Source: Arthrobacter sp. efr-133-R2A-120 (lineage in GTDB: Bacteria > Actinomycetota > Actinomycetes > Actinomycetales > Micrococcaceae). Taken from it: a stretch of DNA of 64,000 nucleotides. The notes under the pieces were generated by a model that saw only the letters and a program-made list of their open reading frames with translations, was not told the DNA's origin and did not search any database. Each line of letters opens with the position of its first letter. Positions within the stretch are counted from its first letter, which is position 1. The DNA lies in contig NZ_JARVRF010000061.1 of assembly GCF_030209835.1 (NCBI RefSeq), positions 1 to 64,000 on the forward strand, in the 5' to 3' direction. This document shows positions 59,984 to 64,000 of this stretch, in pieces. A program made the position numbers and the translations under genes.

Positions 59984-60817
59984 CTAGGCGCTGATGACAT
60001 TGAAACCGAGCAATACATAGAGGGCGAGTCCAAGGAGAATGCGATACCACACGAAGACACGGTAGCTGTGGGTGGAAATGAACTTGAGGAACCAGCCAAT
60101 GATGATGAAGCCCACAACGAACGCGATGACCGTGGCCAGCAATGTTTCCGGCAAGCCGAAAGGCCCGGAGATTCCTTCTTTCGAAACCACCTTGTACAGC
60201 TGGTACAGGCCGCTGCCGAAGACGGCAGGGATGGCCAGCAGGAACGAATACCGTGCGGCCGCTTCCCGTGTGTACCCCATCAACAGGCCGGCGGTGATGG
60301 TTCCGCCGGAGCGGGAGACGCCCGGGATGAGCGCCATGGCCTGTGCCAGCCCGTAAAGGATGCCGTGCTTGACGGTCAATTGGCTCAGCTCGCGTTCCTG
60401 GCGGCCAACGGCGTCGGCTACCGCGAGGATCATGCCGAAGACGATGAGCATGGTTGCCACGATCCACAGACTGCGCAGGACGGACTCGATCTGGTCCTGG
60501 AAGAGCAAGCCGAGCACGATGATGGGCAGGCTGCCGAGGATGACCAACCACCCCATGCGCGCGTCGGGATCGTCCCTGGAGACCTTGCCGCGCAGCGATC
60601 CGAACCAAGCGCGCAGAATCCTGACGATATCCCGCCAAAAGAAGACGATGACGGCCGTCTCGGTGCCCAGCTGCGTAATAGCCGTGAAAGCGGCACCTGG
60701 ATCCGCTGCATTAGGCAGGAACGACCCGACAATTCGCAGGTGTGCGCTTGAAGAAATCGGAAGGAATTCTGTCAGGCCCTGCACGAGGCCTAGGAAGGCT
60801 GCTTCTATCCAGTTCAC
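59984..60817 (-). CDS. uppP: Undecaprenyl-diphosphatase UppP
   Basis: Membrane phosphatase of 277 residues recycling undecaprenyl pyrophosphate for cell-wall synthesis; extra copies give bacitracin tolerance. Motifs: AAFLGLVQGLTEFLPISSSAHLRI (glutamate-rich QGLTEFLP region) and ALIPGVSRSGGTITAGLLMG with catalytic arginine and histidine/serine positions. The start is GTG 60817, giving MNWIEAAFLG; no ribosome site is seen, but TAGGGT lies 8 bases upstream. Divergent from the aldo/keto reductase gene; mshC follows. Confidence 0.95.
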   Translation of the reverse strand: MNWIEAAFLGLVQGLTEFLPISSSAHLRIVGSFLPNAADPGAAFTAITQLGTETAVIVFFWRDIVRILRAWFGSLRGKVSRDDPDARMGWLVILGSLPIIVLGLLFQDQIESVLRSLWIVATMLIVFGMILAVADAVGRQERELSQLTVKHGILYGLAQAMALIPGVSRSGGTITAGLLMGYTREAAARYSFLLAIPAVFGSGLYQLYKVVSKEGISGPFGLPETLLATVIAFVVGFIIIGWFLKFISTHSYRVFVWYRILLGLALYVLLGFNVISA

Positions 60818-60831
60818 GTGAATAGACCCTA
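60815..60831 (-). promoter_or_regulatory. Leaderless-type -10 (TAGGGT) before uppP
   Basis: TAGGGT (60831-60826, minus) is 8 bases before GTG 60817. Confidence 0.4.
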
Positions 60832-60856
60832 CGTCATGATCTACCCGATCTCCCCG

Positions 60857-60872
60857 TAAGCTATCAGCTATG
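60857..60872 (+). promoter_or_regulatory. Leaderless-type -10 (TAAGCT) before the aldo/keto reductase
   Basis: TAAGCT (60857-60862) is 7 bases before ATG 60870; no ribosome-binding site is present in the 52-base divergent gap. Confidence 0.5.
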
Positions 60873-61802
60873 CAGCAGCGTTACGTCGGAAACAGTGGGT
60901 TTCGGGTGTCCACCCTCTCCCTGGGCACTATGTCCTGGGCGGAAGAAACGGACGAACAGGATGCACGGGAGCTGCTCCATACCTTCATCGCGGCGGGCGG
61001 CACCATGATCGATACCGCCGCCTCGTACGCAGGCGGACAAGCCGAAGCTCTCCTGGGTTCGATGCTGGGGGACGTTGTGGCACGCTCGGAGGTTGTCCTC
61101 TCCACGAAAGCGGGCGTCTCGACGTCGGACAGCCGGCGCAGCGTCGATGCCTCCCGCGGTTCCATGCTGTCCGCACTCGACGCGAGCCTTGCCCGCTTGG
61201 GGACAGATTACGTAGACATCTGGTTCGCGCATGCTTGGGACGGCAACGTTCCCCTGGACGAAACACTTTCCGCCCTGGACCTTGCCCTGCGCTCGGGACG
61301 AGCACGGTACGTCGGCATCTCCAACTACAACGGCTGGCAGACCGCCAAGGCCGCAGCCGTCGCGGGATTCACCGTGGTGGCCAACCAATCCGAATACTCG
61401 CTCCTGCACCGGAAGCCCGAAGACGAACTGGTGCCCGCCATCGAGGATGCCGGACTCGGCCTCATGGCGTGGGGGCCCCTCGGACGCGGAGTTCTCAGCG
61501 GCAAATACCGTGGACAGATTCCGACTGAATCACGGGCCGCTGAAGACCGCCTGAGCGGCTACGTCGAAAAGTACCTCGACGCGCGGGGGGCAAGGATCGT
61601 CGAAGCAGCGGCAATGGCGGCGCGCGGCTTGGGACGGTCCGCCGTCGACGTCTCGCTGAGCTGGTTGCTCTCCCGCCCGGGAGTATCCACGGCCGTCGTG
61701 GGCGCACGCAATGCGATCCAACTCAAGGAACTACTCGATGCGCAGCTGGCGCCTCTTCCCGCCGAAATTTCGCGGGCACTGGAAGACGTTTCAGCGATCT
61801 GA
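60870..61802 (+). CDS. Aldo/keto reductase family oxidoreductase
   Basis: NADPH-dependent TIM-barrel reductase of 310 residues. The catalytic tetrad positions are visible as D in MIDTAASYAGG (with the Tyr), K in VVLSTKAG and H in DIWFAHAWD; cofactor binding is by GPLGRGVLSGKY and the VVGARNAIQLKE end segment. The group acts on varied carbonyls, and the physiological substrate is not known. It is a single gene divergent from uppP. Confidence 0.9.
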   Translation: MQQRYVGNSGFRVSTLSLGTMSWAEETDEQDARELLHTFIAAGGTMIDTAASYAGGQAEALLGSMLGDVVARSEVVLSTKAGVSTSDSRRSVDASRGSMLSALDASLARLGTDYVDIWFAHAWDGNVPLDETLSALDLALRSGRARYVGISNYNGWQTAKAAAVAGFTVVANQSEYSLLHRKPEDELVPAIEDAGLGLMAWGPLGRGVLSGKYRGQIPTESRAAEDRLSGYVEKYLDARGARIVEAAAMAARGLGRSAVDVSLSWLLSRPGVSTAVVGARNAIQLKELLDAQLAPLPAEISRALEDVSAI

Positions 61803-61816
61803 CTTAGCTGAAACTC

Positions 61817-61869
61817 GGGCATTACCATCGGGCACTACTGGCCCGGCATTACTGGCCGGCATCACTGGT
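61817..61869. repeat. Four imperfect 13-base tandem units
   Basis: Units at 61817-61829, 61830-61843 (14 bases), 61844-61856 and 61857-61869 share GGCAyyACTGG (the first unit ends ACCATC instead). They lie in the gap between the convergent aldo/keto reductase and the acidic-protein gene and run into the end of the latter. Confidence 0.6.
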
Positions 61870-62134
61870 CGAGGATCTCCAGCTCGTCTTCATCGAGGAG
61901 TTCATTGTTGTCCTCGTCGTCATCTTCTTCATCGTCGTCAAACACCTGAAGGGGTGTGACTTCCGAGTAGGCCTCGTATAGTGAGTCCTCATATACCTCA
62001 AAGGCATCTGCGACGGCGAAAAACGCTGCCTCCACAGTGGGATCTCCTTCGCCCCGGCGGGCGGAGGCGGCAATCAGGTGCTCTTCCAAAGCGGCTGTCA
62101 ATGACTGAAGCGCGACACGCGGATCGATGCTCAT
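61862..62134 (-). CDS. Acidic small protein of unknown function
   Basis: A 90-residue protein: helical N-terminal half (about 1-60, RVALQSLTAALEEHLIAASARRGEGDPTVEAAFFAVADAFEVYEDSLYEAYSEVTP, abbreviated by description) and an Asp/Glu-rich tail (DDDEEDDDEDNNELLDEDELEILDQ region). I recall similar proteins in Micrococcaceae annotated as primosomal protein without evidence, so I call the function unknown. ATG 62134 has no ribosome site but TAACGT lies 6 bases upstream, a leaderless layout. Divergent from the DUF5703 gene. Confidence 0.75.
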   Translation of the reverse strand: MSIDPRVALQSLTAALEEHLIAASARRGEGDPTVEAAFFAVADAFEVYEDSLYEAYSEVTPLQVFDDDEEDDDEDNNELLDEDELEILDQ

Positions 62135-62146
62135 GACTTCACGTTA
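62132..62146 (-). promoter_or_regulatory. Leaderless-type -10 (TAACGT) before the acidic protein
   Basis: TAACGT (62146-62141, minus) is 6 bases before ATG 62134. Confidence 0.5.
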
Positions 62147-62173
62147 GCCCGAAAAAGACGAAAATGGAGAGGG

Positions 62174-62407
62174 ATGAGAGAACAATTTCTGAGCAGTTCA
62201 GTGGAGCGTCAGCGGGACTACGCAAGGCAGTACGAGTATCTCGTACTGACCGTGAGCCCTGACGATTCCTTGCCCGAGGCGCGGCGTCGGCTCGTGGAAC
62301 ACTCCGAATACGGCAAGTGGGAACTGGAGCGGAGCATCCTCTACATCGGCGGCGGTCGCCGGTTCTGGCTGCGCCGTAGAGTCCTCAACGTGCAGCGCAC
62401 CGTGTAG
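62174..62407 (+). CDS. DUF5703 family protein
   Basis: A 77-residue basic protein with RQRDYARQYEYLVLTVSPDDSLPEARRRLVEHSEYGKWELERS and a terminal RRFWLRRRVLNVQR segment (described in parts), the conserved pattern of the actinobacterial DUF5703 family. Function unknown. GGAGAGGG precedes the ATG. It is divergent from the acidic-protein gene with 39 bases between them and converges on the acyl-CoA dehydrogenase gene. Confidence 0.85.
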   Translation: MREQFLSSSVERQRDYARQYEYLVLTVSPDDSLPEARRRLVEHSEYGKWELERSILYIGGGRRFWLRRRVLNVQRTV

Positions 62408-62451
62408 CTGAAACGCCGTGTTTCGGGTGCCCCGCTCCGGCTTTGAGCGTT

Positions 62452-63612
62452 CTAGCCTTCGAGCGGGCCGAGCCACGCGTTGGCTATGGTGTTGTGCGCA
62501 GACTCGTCATTGGAGGGATGGAAGATCCCTGCCAGCACATCGCGATACAGCCGCTCAAGTTCCGAGCCACGGAAATAGCTGGAGCCTCCGGAAACCCGGA
62601 TGGCCACATCCACCATGCTCCGGGCGTTCTCCGTGGCCCGCACCTTGAGGCCCACGAACCTAGGAAACCACTGCGTCCCGTGATCGACCAGCGCATCCAC
62701 GTCACGGGCCACTGACGCCAGCTGCGGCTGGATGGAATCCATGGCCATGGCGGCGTCGGCGATCTTCCAGCGGATGTCCGGGTCTTGCGAGAAGCTTCGG
62801 CCGCCGTATTTGGCGGAGGTACGGCGCTTGGCGGCCTCGACCGCCAGGGCGAACGCGCGCTCCGCAATGCCCGTGTAGACGGCGGCGAGCAGCGTTTCGA
62901 AGCACGCGAAGATCGCAAAGATCAACGGATCCTGATTGGGCCCCACGGGCAGTTTCCGGAAGATCCGTTCCGCCGGCACCAGAGCGCCATGGAGGAGCGT
63001 GGTGTTCGATTGGCTGGCCCGCATGCCCAGGGTGTCCCAGTCACCCAGCGTCTCGTGGCCCGGGGCGTCGCGTTGGATGAAGCCGAAAACCAGCTCTCCG
63101 CTCCCCTCCCGCGCTCCGCTGTCCTTGCCGAAGATCCCGAGGCGGGTCCACGCCGGCGACAGGCTCGTGAAAATCTTCCGCCCGGTGAAGCTGTACCCGC
63201 CGCCTGGCTGCGGTTCCGCCGTAGTCCCTGAATCAAAGAGCATGGAGTCATTCCCCGGCTCGGAAATCCCGAACGCAAAGACCTCGCCCTGTCCGGCCTC
63301 CTTGAGGACAAAGTCAAGGGAGTCGTCGCCGCGGGCCGCCAGGACGTGCGCGACGCCGGTCCAGACAAGGTGCATGTTGACAGCCAACGCTGTGGCCGGG
63401 GCGGCCGTCGCGAGCCGGCGCTGAAGCGCCGCCGCGGCGTCGAGTCCGAGCCCCAGTCCGTCGTCGGACTCCGGGACGAAGATCTTCAGGTAACCCGCCG
63501 CAGCGAGCTCCTCAAGGTCTTCGTGGAAGAACGAGTTGTTCCGGTCATAGCCCGCGGCGCGGCCCCGGATGCGGCGGAGCAGCTCGTCCGGAAGGATCTC
63601 CTCGGGAGTCAC
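62452..63612 (-). CDS. Acyl-CoA dehydrogenase family protein
   Basis: Flavoprotein of 386 residues with the acyl-CoA dehydrogenase fold: helical N-domain, a beta domain with FGISEPGNDSMLFDSGT and YSFTGRKIFTSLSPAWTRLGIF, and a C-domain lacking an obvious catalytic glutamate at the usual place. The pattern resembles the group of flavin-dependent monooxygenases and DszC-like enzymes as well as dehydrogenases, so substrate is open. GTG 63612 is chosen (MTPEEILPDELL) because GGGAG lies 7 bases upstream; the frame to 63696 overlaps the next gene's end. Confidence 0.85.
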   Translation of the reverse strand: MTPEEILPDELLRRIRGRAAGYDRNNSFFHEDLEELAAAGYLKIFVPESDDGLGLGLDAAAALQRRLATAAPATALAVNMHLVWTGVAHVLAARGDDSLDFVLKEAGQGEVFAFGISEPGNDSMLFDSGTTAEPQPGGGYSFTGRKIFTSLSPAWTRLGIFGKDSGAREGSGELVFGFIQRDAPGHETLGDWDTLGMRASQSNTTLLHGALVPAERIFRKLPVGPNQDPLIFAIFACFETLLAAVYTGIAERAFALAVEAAKRRTSAKYGGRSFSQDPDIRWKIADAAMAMDSIQPQLASVARDVDALVDHGTQWFPRFVGLKVRATENARSMVDVAIRVSGGSSYFRGSELERLYRDVLAGIFHPSNDESAHNTIANAWLGPLEG

Positions 63613-63622
63613 AGCGTTCTCC

Positions 63623-64000
63623 CTAGTAGTTGCTGAGCAGGGTGTTGAGCACCCTGGATCCGAACTTGAGCGAATCGGCAGGAACGCGTTCGTCAACGCC
63701 GTGGAACATGCCGGTGAAGTCGAGTTCCTCCGGGAGCATCAACGGGGCGAATCCGTAGCCTGTGATGCCGATCTTGCTGAGCGACTTGTTGTCGGTGCCG
63801 CCGGACAAGGTGTAGGGCAGCACCTTGGCGCCGGGGTCTTCCGAGTGCAAGGCATCGATCATGGCGTCTACGAGATTGCCGGCGAACGGCACTTCCAGGG
63901 ACACGTCCTTGTTGACGTAGCTGACGTCCACGCCATCTCCGGCAAGTTGTTTGATGGTTTCGAAGACCATCTCCTGCTGGCCTGGCAGCGTGCGGCAGTC
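63623..64000 (-). CDS. M20 family metallopeptidase, C-terminal part (cut by window end)
   Basis: The last 125 residues of a zinc peptidase or amidohydrolase of the M20 family; the gene continues beyond 64000. DCRTLPGQQE matches the M20 dimerisation-domain start, and LPYTLSGGTDNKSLSKIGITGYGFAPLMLPEELDFTGMFHGVDERVP contains the C-terminal zinc-ligand histidine in MFHGVDERV. Peptide or acyl-amino-acid hydrolysis is expected. It precedes the acyl-CoA dehydrogenase-like gene by 10 bases on the same strand. Confidence 0.88.
   Translation of the reverse strand, partial: DCRTLPGQQEMVFETIKQLAGDGVDVSYVNKDVSLEVPFAGNLVDAMIDALHSEDPGAKVLPYTLSGGTDNKSLSKIGITGYGFAPLMLPEELDFTGMFHGVDERVPADSLKFGSRVLNTLLSNY

Overview
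This window reads as a chromosomal segment of a high-GC actinobacterium of the family Micrococcaceae, most likely Arthrobacter in the broad sense. The signs are a mycothiol gene (mshC), a complete Pup-proteasome locus, a naturally fused PafB-PafC regulator, a phosphatidylinositol-phosphate synthase next to thrS and a HIT protein (the order seen in mycobacteria), actinobacterial small-protein families, and strong G/C preference at third codon positions. No rRNA, tRNA, insertion sequence, prophage or CRISPR array was found.

Layout. 0-3.4 kb (minus): thrS, HIT hydrolase, PIP synthase. 3.6-9.4 kb: a YegP-like protein, an unsecreted-looking S53 peptidase, glutamate decarboxylase with a glutamine amidotransferase, a 50-residue microprotein and an MmyB-type regulator. 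9.4-15.5 kb: a group of small membrane, disordered and SRPBCC proteins, a CDF metal exporter, and a short transketolase of the animal type. 15.6-21.6 kb: a LacI-type regulator divergent from an operon of amino-acid-type ABC transporter, Gfo/Idh/MocA dehydrogenase and FAD-dependent amine/amino-acid oxidoreductase, with a striking double operator between them. 21.7-25.6 kb: small proteins, a LigD-type polymerase domain and gamma-glutamyltransferase. 25.8-34.7 kb: a second LacI-led operon whose enzymes (2-hydroxyacid dehydrogenase, ManD, UxuB, Zn-dehydrogenase, MHS transporter, Eda, KdgK) form a complete sugar-acid route to KDPG, best fitting L-gulonate or L-idonate. 34.9-39.5 kb: Ser/Thr kinase, DUF6458 protein, Ppm1 mannosyltransferase, a non-coding stretch rich in inverted repeats, and an amidohydrolase.

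39.6-57.6 kb (all minus) is the conserved actinobacterial core: TrmI, ARC, Dop, Pup, PrcB, PrcA, PafA, two FKBP isomerases, PafBC, TatA, TatC and HelY helicase, preceded by a HAD phosphatase and site-2 protease. Dop deamidates Pup, PafA ligates it to targets, ARC unfolds them into the PrcBA chamber, and PafBC drives the DNA-damage response. 57.7-64 kb: PAC2 protein, MshC, UppP, aldo/keto reductase, small proteins, an acyl-CoA dehydrogenase-like protein, and an M20 peptidase cut by the window end.

The most useful leads are: a candidate structured RNA with competing stems at 37.5-37.8 kb; the operator architectures of both LacI loci; the orphan ABC/Gfo/DAO catabolic operon; a probable ATC start codon (or lost ATG) in gadB; and a recurring leaderless-start layout (TANNNT, 6-8 nt, start codon) at twelve genes, which also supports the 50-residue microprotein.
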